A DNA stretch of 64,000 bases. Source: Alkalibacillus filiformis. GTDB taxonomy: Bacteria; Bacillota; Bacilli; Bacillales; Alkalibacillaceae. The translations under genes were made by a program, and so were the position numbers. The DNA is taken from positions 868,001-932,000 of the forward strand of contig NZ_JAUSUP010000001.1 in assembly GCF_030814115.1 (NCBI RefSeq), in the 5' to 3' direction. Shown here one piece after another: positions 38,145 through 47,684 of this stretch (position 1 is its first letter; the number at the start of each line of letters is the position of its first letter). The notes under the pieces are model-generated. The model was not told the origin of the DNA, did not search any database, and was given only the letters and a program-made list of their open reading frames with translations.

Positions 38145-39116
38145 TTATACTTTTAATGCTTTAATTTCTTCAGTTAGCTTAGGAATAACATCGAATAAAT
38201 CGCCTACTATTCCGTAATCTGCTACATTGAAAATGTTCGCTTCAGGGTCTTTGTTAATTGCTACGATTACTTTTGAATTCGACATACCAGCTAAGTGTTG
38301 GATCGCACCAGAAATACCGACTGCAATGTAAAGGTCAGGTGTTACAACTTTACCAGTTTGACCAATTTGTAGTGAGTAGTCACAGTAACCAGCGTCACAT
38401 GCACCACGTGATGCACCAACTGCTGCACCTAATTCATCGGCAAGCTGATAAAGTGGTTGGAAACCTTCTTCACTTTTAACACCACGACCACCTGCAACGA
38501 TAATGTTCGCTTCTGATAAATCAACACCTTCAGAAGTTTTACGAATTACTTCTTGAATGACTGTTCGAATGTCTTTAATATCAACATCTAATGAACTCAC
38601 TTCACCAGAACGATTTGTATCTTTTTCAAGTGGTGCAATGTTGTTAGGTCGAATCGTTACAAACGTAAGGCCATCTGCTAACTTCTTCTTTTCGAATGCT
38701 TTACCAGAATAGATTGGACGAACAAATTCAGCATCATCTCCACTACCTTCAATTCCAGTGATGTCTGATACTAAACCATTATCTAACTTACTCGCTAAAC
38801 GAGGCGATAAGTCTTTACCTGCTGAAGTGTGTCCCATCACAATTCCGTCTGGTTCTTCTTCATTAATAACTGCCATAGCTGCTTGAGTAAATGCATCTGA
38901 AGTATACTCTTTTAAATCTGCATGTTCTACGACTAATGCTCGATCAGCACCGTGATGAATCATTTCATCTGCCAATGCTTCAGTGTTTTGGTCTGATAAA
39001 ACAACCCCTACAACTTGTGCATCTCCATCTATTTGTTTTGCTGCTGAAATTGTTTCAAATGATACGTTTCTTAACTCTCCGTCACGTGCTTCTGCAAATG
39101 CTAAAATTGTGCTCAT
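38145..39116 (-). CDS. etfA: Electron transfer flavoprotein, alpha subunit
   Basis: The 323-residue FAD-binding subunit accepts electrons from acyl-CoA dehydrogenases. The C-terminal FAD domain has [37 protein letters not shown]-type sequence (about 205-245) and [17 protein letters not shown]. It follows etfB with AAAGGAG upstream and is the last gene of the fatty-acid degradation operon. Confidence 0.97.
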   Translation of the reverse strand: MSTILAFAEARDGELRNVSFETISAAKQIDGDAQVVGVVLSDQNTEALADEMIHHGADRALVVEHADLKEYTSDAFTQAAMAVINEEEPDGIVMGHTSAGKDLSPRLASKLDNGLVSDITGIEGSGDDAEFVRPIYSGKAFEKKKLADGLTFVTIRPNNIAPLEKDTNRSGEVSSLDVDIKDIRTVIQEVIRKTSEGVDLSEANIIVAGGRGVKSEEGFQPLYQLADELGAAVGASRGACDAGYCDYSLQIGQTGKVVTPDLYIAVGISGAIQHLAGMSNSKVIVAINKDPEANIFNVADYGIVGDLFDVIPKLTEEIKALKV

Positions 39117-39148
39117 AACTTTATAATCTCCTTTCTACACCTGTTAAA

Positions 39149-39922
39149 TTAAAGTACTTTCGCTTCTGTACGTAGTAGTGAAACAAGCTCTTTCACTTGA
39201 TCGTCTGTTTCGCCTTCTAACACTTTACCTGCTTCTTTTTCAGGTGGAAGGAATACGTCAGTCGTTTCCGTCTTAGCTTCTACATCACCTTCATCTAAAT
39301 CTAAATCATCTAATTCTAACTCTTCTAATGGCTTCTTCTTTGCCTTCATAATTCCAGGTAATGAAGGGTAGCGTGGTTCGTTTAACCCTTGCTGACAAGT
39401 AACGAGTAATGGTAATGACGTTTGAACTTTTTCTACGTCACCTTCAACATCTTTTTCGATATTTACTTGCTGACCATCAATTGTAATACCCGTAATTGTT
39501 GTCACATAAGGAATGTCTAACTGATCAGCAACTCTTGGTCCAACTTGGCCACTTGCTTGGTCAATTGCTACGTTACCAGCTAGAATAAGATCGACTTCTT
39601 GATCTTTTAAGTATGTTGCTAGAATAGTGGATGTTGTATATTGATCACCATCTTCAACATCATCTTCAATATTAATTAGAGTCGCTTTATCAGCACCCAT
39701 TGCTAGAGCCGTGCGAAGCTGTTGTTCTGAGTCTTCATCACCTACTGTAACAACTGTCACTTCACCACCGTGCTCATCACGAATGTTAATTGCCTCTTCA
39801 ACTGCGTACTCATCATATGGGTTAATGATGAATTCAGCACCATCTTGTTCAATAGCGCCTCCGCTAACTTGAATTTTTTCTTCTGTATCGAAAGTTTTTT
39901 TCATTAGAACGTAAATGTTCAT
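39149..39922 (-). CDS. etfB: Electron transfer flavoprotein, beta subunit
   Basis: The 257-residue partner of EtfA binds AMP. Family features are NPYDEYAVEEAINIRDEHGGEV at about 36-57 and a long segment with ILAGNVAIDQASGQVGPRVADQL. The C-terminal arm that wraps EtfA is present (EPRYPSLPGIMKAKKKPLEE). It starts with GGAGGTAATCC before ATG, 18 bases after fadB. Confidence 0.97.
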   Translation of the reverse strand: MNIYVLMKKTFDTEEKIQVSGGAIEQDGAEFIINPYDEYAVEEAINIRDEHGGEVTVVTVGDEDSEQQLRTALAMGADKATLINIEDDVEDGDQYTTSTILATYLKDQEVDLILAGNVAIDQASGQVGPRVADQLDIPYVTTITGITIDGQQVNIEKDVEGDVEKVQTSLPLLVTCQQGLNEPRYPSLPGIMKAKKKPLEELELDDLDLDEGDVEAKTETTDVFLPPEKEAGKVLEGETDDQVKELVSLLRTEAKVL

Positions 39923-39940
39923 TGGATTACCTCCTTATAT

Positions 39941-40714
39941 CTATTGATCCTTAAAGTTTGGTTGACGCTTTTCAATAAAGGCTTGCACGCCTTCTTTTGC
40001 GTCTTCATTACCAAACACTTCACCAAATTGTTCTGCTTCTGCATTAACACCTTCTAAAAACTGCGAAGTCTGTGCATAAGGTAATAGGCTCATAATCGCA
40101 TGAATTGAAGGTCCACTTTTAGCAACAAATTTGTTTGCTAGTGACAGTGTTTTTTCCTCTAACTCTGATTCATCTACAGCATGATTCACTAAGCCTAGTC
40201 TTTCAGCTTCAACACCTGAAATTGGATCTCCTGATAAGATCATTTCATAAGCTTTCGGAATACCAACATAACGTGGCAATCTTTGTGAACCAGCAAACCC
40301 AGGGATAATTCCTAAGTTCAACTCTGGTAAACCTAACTTAGTATCTTTTGTTGCAATTCTTACGTGACAAGCCATTGCTAGCTCTAATCCACCGCCTAAA
40401 GCTGCTCCATGAATTGAAGCAATTACAGGGATGTGAAAGCGCTCAATTCGATCAAATAGCTGTTGACCTTTTTGCGCTAAGTTTTTGTAATCATCTTGTT
40501 GTTGGAATGAGGTAAACTCTTTAATATCAGCTCCTGCTGAGAAAAACTTCCCCTCACCTCTTAAGATTATGAGCTTAATAGATTTGTCCGCCTCTACTTC
40601 ATCTAAAACTTTACTTAAATCTTTAAGAATTCCAGAAGATAAAGCGTTTGCAGGAGGACTTTGAATTAATACGTTAGCTATTTGGCCTTGTTTCTCCCAT
40701 GATAGATGGTCCAT
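39941..40714 (-). CDS. fadB: Enoyl-CoA hydratase (beta-oxidation)
   Basis: The 257-residue crotonase-fold enzyme hydrates trans-2-enoyl-CoA. The oxyanion hole is formed by FSAGADIKEF and GAALGGGLELAMACH. The catalytic glutamates lie in PELNLGIIPGFAGSQRLPR. It follows the regulator gene fadR by 15 bases with AAGGGGG before its ATG. The order fadR-fadB-etfB-etfA is that of B. subtilis. Confidence 0.95.
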   Translation of the reverse strand: MDHLSWEKQGQIANVLIQSPPANALSSGILKDLSKVLDEVEADKSIKLIILRGEGKFFSAGADIKEFTSFQQQDDYKNLAQKGQQLFDRIERFHIPVIASIHGAALGGGLELAMACHVRIATKDTKLGLPELNLGIIPGFAGSQRLPRYVGIPKAYEMILSGDPISGVEAERLGLVNHAVDESELEEKTLSLANKFVAKSGPSIHAIMSLLPYAQTSQFLEGVNAEAEQFGEVFGNEDAKEGVQAFIEKRQPNFKDQ

Positions 40715-40729
40715 GACGCCATCCCCCTT

Positions 40730-41320
40730 CTAATTATGTTTACGTAATCCGTTATAAATTAAATAGTGAACTTCCTTAGCCTGTTCTACTAAGTTGTACC
40801 GCTGCTCTTTCATAACCCAGTTCGTTACAACTTCATCTAAAGTTCCGAAAAGCACCTGTCTAACTAATTTCACGTTTAATTGGTCTTGGAAAGTCCCATC
40901 TTTCATACCTTCGTGTAAGATGTCATCCATTAACGTTAAATATCCTTTTAACACTTCATTAATCTTCAACCTTAAACGTTTGTTAGACTGCCTTAACTCC
41001 AGCTGGGTTACAATTGCTAAGCTTGGATCATCTGATAATTGTTGAAAATGCATTTCGATAAGCTTGTACAACTTTTGATCAGCTGCATCAATTTGCTCAA
41101 TCTCATCTTTAATTTTTGAAACAAATTGCCCCATCTTCTCTTCAAAAAGTGAGACTAATATATCTTCTTTGTTTTTGAAATAAAGATAAATCGTCCCATC
41201 AGCAACTCCAGCTTTTTTCGCAATTTTTGATACTTGAGAATGGTGGTATCCATTTTCAGCGATCACTTCAACAGCAGCATCTAGTATTAACTTGTATTTT
41301 GGCTTTGATTTGTTTTCCAT
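40730..41320 (-). CDS. fadR: FadR/YsiA, TetR-family repressor of fatty-acid degradation
   Basis: The 196-residue regulator has an N-terminal TetR helix-turn-helix (about 10-55: NGYHHSQVSKIAKKAGVADG, then IYLYFKNKEDIL) and a helical ligand domain. In B. subtilis FadR represses beta-oxidation genes until long-chain acyl-CoA binds it. An 18-bp palindrome just upstream of its gene, overlapping the likely transcription start, fits the known FadR site, which implies autoregulation. Confidence 0.95.
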   Translation of the reverse strand: MENKSKPKYKLILDAAVEVIAENGYHHSQVSKIAKKAGVADGTIYLYFKNKEDILVSLFEEKMGQFVSKIKDEIEQIDAADQKLYKLIEMHFQQLSDDPSLAIVTQLELRQSNKRLRLKINEVLKGYLTLMDDILHEGMKDGTFQDQLNVKLVRQVLFGTLDEVVTNWVMKEQRYNLVEQAKEVHYLIYNGLRKHN

Positions 41321-41366
41321 AAATTAAGTCTCCTGTAATTCTAATGAATGACCAAACACTCGGGTG

Positions 41367-41384
41367 AATGAATGGTCATTCATT
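41367..41384. promoter_or_regulatory. FadR-type operator
   Basis: A perfect palindrome AATGAATG-GT-CATTCATT, matching the B. subtilis FadR pattern TGAATGA-N4-TCATTCA. A further half-like AATGAATGACCA lies at 41343-41354. It sits just downstream of the -10 of the fadR promoter. Confidence 0.82.
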
Positions 41385-41388
41385 TATC

Positions 41389-41417
41389 ATAATATAAAGA
41401 AAAGTGGAAAGTGTCAA
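41389..41417 (-). promoter_or_regulatory. Sigma-A promoter of fadR-fadB-etfBA
   Basis: TTGACA (41417-41412), a 17-base spacer and TATTAT (41394-41389), starting about ten bases after the lcfA stop. Confidence 0.8.
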
Positions 41418-41426
41418 CTATTTATA

Positions 41427-43127
41427 TTAATCTGTCTGATTACTTTGTAATTTTTCTTTTTCTTCATCGACTAACTTCCTTCTTAAAATCTTTCCTACCG
41501 CAGTTTTTGGTAACTCATCTCTAAATTCATATAATTTTGGTACTTTAAAGGCTGCTAAGTTTTCTCTACAGAATTGATCTAATTCTTCTTCTGTTAATTC
41601 GACATCTTCTTTAAGGACGATATAAGCTTTGACTGTTTCTCCTCGATATGGATCAGGTATACCTGCTACGACAGCTTCTTGGATCCCTTCGTGTTCGTAA
41701 AGCACTTCCTCAACTTCACGTGGATATATGTTAAAGCCACCAGCGATAATCATGTCTTTTTTACGATCAACGATATAAAAGTAGCCATCTTCATCCATGT
41801 AACCCATATCGCCTGTGAAGAACCAACCGTCTTTAAGTGATTGCTCTGTTTCGTCAGGTTTATTCCAATAACCTTTCATCACTTGTGGTCCTTTGACTAT
41901 AATCTCTCCTACTTCACCAACAGGCTGCTCTTCATTTGTATCGGCATTAAATATTTTAGAATCAGTATCTGGCCAAGGTACTCCAATCGTTCCTGCACGT
42001 CTATTTTCCCAAACAAAATTAGCATGTGTTACAGGTGATGTTTCTGTTAATCCATAACCTTCAACTAAACGTCCACCAGTCACTTTCTCAAATTGTTCTT
42101 GAACCTCGACTGGCAATGGTGCTGATCCACTAATACAAGCTTCGATTGAAGACAGATCATATTTAGATAACTTCGGATGGTTTAATAAACCAATATAAAT
42201 AGTGGGTGCACCTGGAAACAGCGTCGGACGCTCTTTATGAATAGCTTTTAACACATTATCTACGTCAAACTTCGGAATAAGAACCATCTTTTGTGCCATC
42301 ATGACAGATAAAATCATGACTGTTGTCATACCGTAAACATGGAAAAACGGTAATATACCAAGCACTGTTTCTTTTCCATACTCTGTTTTATACAACCATT
42401 TTTGACACATTTGCGTGTTAGACACTAAATTACCGTGCGTTAACATGACACCTTTAGGATATCCTGTCGTTCCACCCGTATACTGAAGTAAAGCTAAATC
42501 TTCTTGTGGATCAATATCATGTTCTTCGTACTCTACAGTCGCATCGTCCATAATATTAGTCCAAACATGAGTATTGCCACCATGCTCTGGTTTTACGACA
42601 ATGCCGTATTCTCTTTTTTGTAAAATTGGTTGTACGACATTTTTCGGAAACGGTAAGTAATCTTTAATTCTAGTTGTAACCACATGTTCTAAATTCGTCT
42701 CTTCTCTGATAGCGTTTACACGCGGAAGTAAAATATCTAGACAAACAATAACTTTAGCTCCAGAGTCTTTCATTTGATATTCTAATTCACGCTCTGTATA
42801 AAGTGGATTCGTTTGTACGACAACCGCTCCAGCTAGTAACGCACCATAGTAAGACATCACAGCTTGTGGTGTGTTCGGTAACATAATGGCTACACGATCA
42901 CCTTTTTCTACACCTAGACTTTGTAGATAGTTTGCTACTTTTCTAGCCGAATCAAATAATTCTTGAAATGTTAAGTCTTTCCCTAAAAAATTGATTGCTG
43001 TTTTGTCTGGATAATTTTCCGTACTTTCGACTAGATAGCTTTGTAACGTCCTGTTGTCATAATCAATCGTTTGTGGGACTTCTTCTGGGTAATGCTTTAA
43101 CCAAGGTTTCATTACTTCAACCCCCAT
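41427..43127 (-). CDS. lcfA: Long-chain acyl-CoA synthetase
   Basis: The 566-residue AMP-forming enzyme activates fatty acids. The ATP loop is QYTGGTTGYPKGVMLTHGN, then GYGLTETSPV and TGDMGYMDEDGYFYIVDRKKD. The C-terminal catalytic lysine lies in PKTAVGKILRR. ATG at 43127 has AAAGGAGG 10 bases upstream; an ATG five codons later (MKPWLKHYPEE) is also possible. It precedes fadR, but the promoter and operator between them may uncouple it from the rest. Confidence 0.95.
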   Translation of the reverse strand: MGVEVMKPWLKHYPEEVPQTIDYDNRTLQSYLVESTENYPDKTAINFLGKDLTFQELFDSARKVANYLQSLGVEKGDRVAIMLPNTPQAVMSYYGALLAGAVVVQTNPLYTERELEYQMKDSGAKVIVCLDILLPRVNAIREETNLEHVVTTRIKDYLPFPKNVVQPILQKREYGIVVKPEHGGNTHVWTNIMDDATVEYEEHDIDPQEDLALLQYTGGTTGYPKGVMLTHGNLVSNTQMCQKWLYKTEYGKETVLGILPFFHVYGMTTVMILSVMMAQKMVLIPKFDVDNVLKAIHKERPTLFPGAPTIYIGLLNHPKLSKYDLSSIEACISGSAPLPVEVQEQFEKVTGGRLVEGYGLTETSPVTHANFVWENRRAGTIGVPWPDTDSKIFNADTNEEQPVGEVGEIIVKGPQVMKGYWNKPDETEQSLKDGWFFTGDMGYMDEDGYFYIVDRKKDMIIAGGFNIYPREVEEVLYEHEGIQEAVVAGIPDPYRGETVKAYIVLKEDVELTEEELDQFCRENLAAFKVPKLYEFRDELPKTAVGKILRRKLVDEEKEKLQSNQTD

Positions 43128-43402
43128 GAAATGACATCCTCCTTTAAAACTATATTTATAAATATTATAAACACAAAAATTATCAAATTTAAAACATTAT
43201 TTAAAATTATCTGAACTTAAAGTGGTTATTTTTGCTCAGAAAGTATGTCTCAAACCTTATTTTTACTTACTATTCCACTTAAAAAGAATTTTTTAAAGAA
43301 AACTCTGTTTATGACGACAATTGACTTCGTAATGATTAAACAAAGTTAGTTTAAATCAAATCAAAAGTACGACATATAACAGAGCTTTAGTTGATTACTA
43401 TA
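43128..43402. other. AT-rich non-coding gap upstream of lcfA
   Basis: About 275 bases with no supported gene. A TATAAT at about 43165 (minus strand) could be the lcfA -10 but lacks a good -35, and I see no FadR-type palindrome here. Confidence 0.4.
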
Positions 43403-43483
43403 TTAATTTGCCATTAAAAAGATGACACCAACGATTATAAACAATGCTGCTACGACCCATAAAACTTTCGCAAGTGTTTCCAT
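43403..43483 (-). CDS. Very small single-pass membrane protein (26 aa)
   Basis: An ATG with AAAGGGA nine bases upstream opens 26 codons ending TAA. The product starts METLAKVLWVVAAL, continues as one hydrophobic helix and ends FLMAN. It lies alone between mutS2 and lcfA, where B. subtilis has the membrane gene yshE. I do not recognise a family. Ribosome-binding site, composition and isolation support it, but the short length leaves doubt. Confidence 0.55.
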   Translation of the reverse strand: METLAKVLWVVAALFIIVGVIFLMAN

Positions 43484-43529
43484 GACCATTCCCTTTCTAA
43501 CATGTTATGACATAACAATTGATTTTAGA

Positions 43530-45884
43530 CTATTTTAACTTCAAGATTGTAACACCTGTACCACCTTCATTTGCACTTGCAAATTCATTCCCTTTAATCG
43601 AACGGTGCTCTTTAGCAAATTGTTGTACACCTTTCATGAGCGCCCCAGTACCTTTACCATGAATAATCGACACTTGATGATATCCAGCTAATAACGCATC
43701 ATCGATATACTTTTCTAGCTTGTGGATCGCATCTTCATACCGTTGTCCACGTAAATCAAGTTCTGGTTTAACGTGAACTTGACTGCCTTTAACAGTTGCT
43801 AACGGTTTTGTCTTCACTGGTTCAGGACGTTTAACGAACTGCAACTGACCTTTAGACACCTTCATTTTCATAATTCCTAATTGAACTTCATATTCCTGTT
43901 CATTAACCTGCTCAATAATGTACCCGTTTTGATTAAAAGTGGCTACATGTACTTCATCACCAGGTAACAGTTTTTCGTTTTTCTTTTCAGTATTAACAGC
44001 TTGACTTGATTTCTGGTCCGCTTTTAACTGATCTTTTTGCTCTTCAAGCTTTTTCCGTGCATCGATAAAGTGGTGTTCTTTAACGGTCGCATCTTCTTTT
44101 AATTCTTTTAACTCTTCTAATATTTCTTTAGATTGCACTTCAGCTTCTTCGATAATTTTTTGGGCTTTCGATTTAGCTTTTTCTTCATACTGTTCTTTTT
44201 TATTTAAATACTGGTTATACTCATGTTTTAATGCATCTCGGAATTGTTCTGCTTCAGAAAGAATAGAAGAGGCTTCCTCATAGTCACGCTCTGCACTATG
44301 TCGCGACTGTTCTAACGATGCGATCATATTCTCAACAGACCTAGAATCATCACTAACCATCGATTGTGCCTTTTCGATTACTTCATCTTTCAAACCTAAA
44401 CGTTTTGAAATATCAAATGCATTACTTCTTCCTGGGACACCTAAAAGAAGACGGTATGTCGGCTTTAAAGTTTCCACATCAAATTCAACTGAAGCATTTG
44501 TTACCTCAGTACGATTATAGCCGTATGCTTTTAATTCCGGGTAGTGTGTTGTAGCTATGACTCTTGCACTTTTCGATATAACATGGTCTAAAATTGACAT
44601 CGCAAGACCTGCACCTTCTTGTGGGTCTGTTCCTGCTCCTAATTCATCGAATAACACTAATGAATTACTGTTCACACGTTCTAAAATATCGACTATGTTT
44701 GTCATATGGGATGAGAAAGTACTTAAACTTTGCTCGATTGACTGTTCATCTCCAATATCAGCAAACACATGCTCAAAAACTGCCATCTGACAACCGTCTA
44801 AAGCTGGTACTTGTAATCCCGACTGTGCCATTAACGTGCAAAGTCCTACCATCTTCAGTGTCACTGTTTTACCACCAGTATTTGGACCTGTAATGACAAT
44901 TGCGGTGAAATCTTCTCCCAACTCTACATCGTTACTGACCACTTCATCACTAGGAATTAACGGATGACGAGCTTGCCTCATATGAATGACTCCGTCTTGG
45001 TTCATTTCAGGTTTTGACGCTTTCATGCTTCTAGATAATTTAGCTTTTGCAAACATAAAATCAATCTGCTGCAATGCATCTACATTTTGACGCAAAAACT
45101 CAGCGTCTTGTTCGATTAAGCCTGACAATGACTCCAAAATCCGTTCGATTTCATGTTGTTCTTCGACACGAGATTCCTGCAATTTATTATTTAAATCAAC
45201 AACTGATTGTGGCTCAATAAAAAGGGTCTGACCAGAAGACGATTGATCATGTACAATTCCACCAAAACTACTTCTATACTCTGATTTTACAGGGATGACA
45301 TAACGTTCATTACGAATCGTTACAATGGCATCAGATAGCATTTGGCTTTTCGATTTCGTATACCCTTCTAAACGGTCACGCACTCGACTTTCATATGAGC
45401 GAATTTGTGAACGAATGGTACGCAACTTGCTTGAAGCACCATCCATTACTTGACCGTATTCATCTATACAGTTCTTTATAGAACGCTCTAAGTTATTTAA
45501 ATTGGAGATTTGTTCACACCATTCTTCTAATATTGGTATTTCAATCTCTTCTTCCTCTAACGTATAAACAAACTTTTTAAATTGTTGACCACCATAAATC
45601 GTACTTGCGACCTCTAAGCATTCTACAGCTGACAACATACCACCTATACTCGCTCGCTTTATGTGAGGCCTAATATCACTAATACCTCCAAGAGGAACAT
45701 GACCTTTTAAGCGAAGAACTTGTACACCTTCATCTGTTTCTTCATGCCATTTTTGCACTTCTAATAAACTGGATGACGGTGTTGTACTAGATGCCAATTC
45801 TTTACCTAAACTCGTCTCAGCTTGAGTAATTAAATTTTCAATTATTTTTTTAAATTCTAGTTGATGCAATATTTTATCATTCAC
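43530..45884 (-). CDS. mutS2: MutS2 family ATPase/endonuclease
   Basis: The 784-residue protein has the MutS core and ABC-type ATPase (Walker A GPNTGGKT near residue 335, then LVLFDELGAGTDPQEGAGLA), a coiled coil with KOW-like insert, and a C-terminal Smr domain (LDLRGQRYEDA, HGKGTGAL). Family members act on recombination intermediates and on collided ribosomes. The start is GTG at 45884 with AAAGGTGAG upstream, overlapping the polX stop by 8 bases; this gives the same length as B. subtilis. Confidence 0.96.
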   Translation of the reverse strand: MNDKILHQLEFKKIIENLITQAETSLGKELASSTTPSSSLLEVQKWHEETDEGVQVLRLKGHVPLGGISDIRPHIKRASIGGMLSAVECLEVASTIYGGQQFKKFVYTLEEEEIEIPILEEWCEQISNLNNLERSIKNCIDEYGQVMDGASSKLRTIRSQIRSYESRVRDRLEGYTKSKSQMLSDAIVTIRNERYVIPVKSEYRSSFGGIVHDQSSSGQTLFIEPQSVVDLNNKLQESRVEEQHEIERILESLSGLIEQDAEFLRQNVDALQQIDFMFAKAKLSRSMKASKPEMNQDGVIHMRQARHPLIPSDEVVSNDVELGEDFTAIVITGPNTGGKTVTLKMVGLCTLMAQSGLQVPALDGCQMAVFEHVFADIGDEQSIEQSLSTFSSHMTNIVDILERVNSNSLVLFDELGAGTDPQEGAGLAMSILDHVISKSARVIATTHYPELKAYGYNRTEVTNASVEFDVETLKPTYRLLLGVPGRSNAFDISKRLGLKDEVIEKAQSMVSDDSRSVENMIASLEQSRHSAERDYEEASSILSEAEQFRDALKHEYNQYLNKKEQYEEKAKSKAQKIIEEAEVQSKEILEELKELKEDATVKEHHFIDARKKLEEQKDQLKADQKSSQAVNTEKKNEKLLPGDEVHVATFNQNGYIIEQVNEQEYEVQLGIMKMKVSKGQLQFVKRPEPVKTKPLATVKGSQVHVKPELDLRGQRYEDAIHKLEKYIDDALLAGYHQVSIIHGKGTGALMKGVQQFAKEHRSIKGNEFASANEGGTGVTILKLK

Positions 45885-47598
45885 TAATCTCACCTTTTTT
45901 CTTTCGTAAGAAGTGTTGGATATCTTCAAAAGCCCAAGTATTTATTACTGTTTCTCTTTCAATCCAACCTTTCCTTGCGGCTTGTACCCCAACCTTCATA
46001 TCTTGTAACATTCGATAATTGTGAGCATCTGTATTAATAGCAATAGTTGCCCCTTGTTCTTGCGCAACTTGTAACCAACCCCACGCCAAATCAAGCCTGT
46101 TCGGGTTGGCATTTAATTCAATAATTGTATTATTTTCGACTGCTAATCGAATAAAACGCTCATAATCGAAAGCGTAACCTTCTCTTCTACCAATTAAACG
46201 ACCAGTTGGGTGAGCAATCATATGAACGTAGGGGTTTTTAATAGCATTTTCTAAACGATTCATAATTTCTGCTTCGCTTTGGTTAAAATGAGAATGAATA
46301 GATGCAATGACAAAATCCATTTCACTTAAAAACTCATCATCAAAGTCTAAATCACCATTCGGTAAAATATCCATCTCAACACCTGATAATATTTGTATAT
46401 CATCATACTTTTCATTCACTTCAGCAATTGCTTCACGTTGCTTTCTTAATCTCGTTTCATTTAATCCATTTGCGACTTGCAAATATTTCGAGTGATCCGT
46501 AATAGCCATAAATTTATAACCGTAATCACGGGCTTTGTTAACCATTTCCTCAATTGATTGCGCTCCGTCACTCCAAGTCGTGTGCATGTGAAGATCGCCA
46601 TTAATATCAGGTAAAGATACGAGTTGAGGAATTTCAGATTCTACTTCTTCACCTGTTTCACGTAACTCTGGCGGAATGTAGTCGACACCTAAAAACTCGA
46701 AGAACTGTTCTTCAGTTTCAAATGTGTGTACTTCACCTGTCTCTGATTCTTCAATTCCGTATTCACTAATTTTATAACCTTGTTGTTTAGCTAGACGTCT
46801 CATTTCAACATTATGATCCTTAGACCCAGTGAAATGATGTAATGTCGTAATAAACGCTTCAGGTTCAACCATACGAAAATCAACTGAAATATCCCATTCG
46901 CCCGAAATAACGACTGTCACTTTTGTAGTTCCTTTAGAAACAATTTCTTTAACATTAGCCAGTTCAACTAATTGATCTGCAACATGATCTGCTTCAGTCG
47001 TGGCGATGATGAAATCTAAATCCTTCACATCTTCTCGAAGACGCCGGAAACTCCCAGCAATAGCATAACGTTGTACCCCTTCTGTCGTCTCAAGTTGGGC
47101 ACTAATCGCTTCGTATAATGGGATTACAGAAGAAATAGGTAATCGTTCTGGCTGAGAGCCGAAATCATCTATTGCTTTTAAAATCTTCTCTACCGATTTC
47201 TTTCCAAAACCACTTAATGCCTCAACTTGACCACTTTCACACGCTTCTCTTAATGTTGCTTCATCGATCACACCTAATTCATGGTATAAACGTGAAAGCT
47301 TCTTGCCCCCTAGACCTTGTAGCTTTAGTAAAGGAATTAACCCATCTGGAACCTCTTTAGCTAACTCATTTAACGTTACAGTTTCACCACTTTCAACAAA
47401 CTCTTCTATGACTGCCTTCGTACCTTTACCGACGCCTTGTAGTGATCCGAAATCATCTATTTCGCTTAAAGAGCGGTCGTCGCGCTCTAACGCTTGTGCT
47501 GCTTTACGATAGGCAGAAATTTTAAAGGCATTTTCACCTTTAAGTTCTAAGTAAATTGCTATTGTCTCTAAATGTTTAATCACTTGTTTTTTATCCAT
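45877..47598 (-). CDS. polX: Family X DNA polymerase PolX
   Basis: The 573-residue repair enzyme has helix-hairpin-helix regions, a Pol-beta-like domain (metal-binding DLD in EDVKDLDFI) and a C-terminal PHP domain (DLHMHTTWSDG, ITDHSKYL, INTDAH) that gives 3'-5' exonuclease and AP endonuclease activity in B. subtilis. I chose ATG at 47598 (MDKKQVIKHLET) with AAGGGTGG upstream; an upstream start would add residues overlapping the terminator. It overlaps mutS2. Confidence 0.96.
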   Translation of the reverse strand: MDKKQVIKHLETIAIYLELKGENAFKISAYRKAAQALERDDRSLSEIDDFGSLQGVGKGTKAVIEEFVESGETVTLNELAKEVPDGLIPLLKLQGLGGKKLSRLYHELGVIDEATLREACESGQVEALSGFGKKSVEKILKAIDDFGSQPERLPISSVIPLYEAISAQLETTEGVQRYAIAGSFRRLREDVKDLDFIIATTEADHVADQLVELANVKEIVSKGTTKVTVVISGEWDISVDFRMVEPEAFITTLHHFTGSKDHNVEMRRLAKQQGYKISEYGIEESETGEVHTFETEEQFFEFLGVDYIPPELRETGEEVESEIPQLVSLPDINGDLHMHTTWSDGAQSIEEMVNKARDYGYKFMAITDHSKYLQVANGLNETRLRKQREAIAEVNEKYDDIQILSGVEMDILPNGDLDFDDEFLSEMDFVIASIHSHFNQSEAEIMNRLENAIKNPYVHMIAHPTGRLIGRREGYAFDYERFIRLAVENNTIIELNANPNRLDLAWGWLQVAQEQGATIAINTDAHNYRMLQDMKVGVQAARKGWIERETVINTWAFEDIQHFLRKKKGEISE

Positions 47599-47645
47599 AA
47601 CGTAACCACCCTTAACTTTTGAATCATGACTTGCAACAAAAGAAA

Positions 47646-47674
47646 AGAGGTTAACCCATTGTGAGCAAACCTCT
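47646..47674 (-). terminator. Hairpin between cvpA and polX
   Basis: AGAGGTT pairs with AACCTCT over a 15-base loop, followed by TTTTCTTTTG on the minus strand. It lies 10 bases after the cvpA stop and may limit read-through into polX. Confidence 0.6.
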
Positions 47675-47684
47675 CTAAACACAC

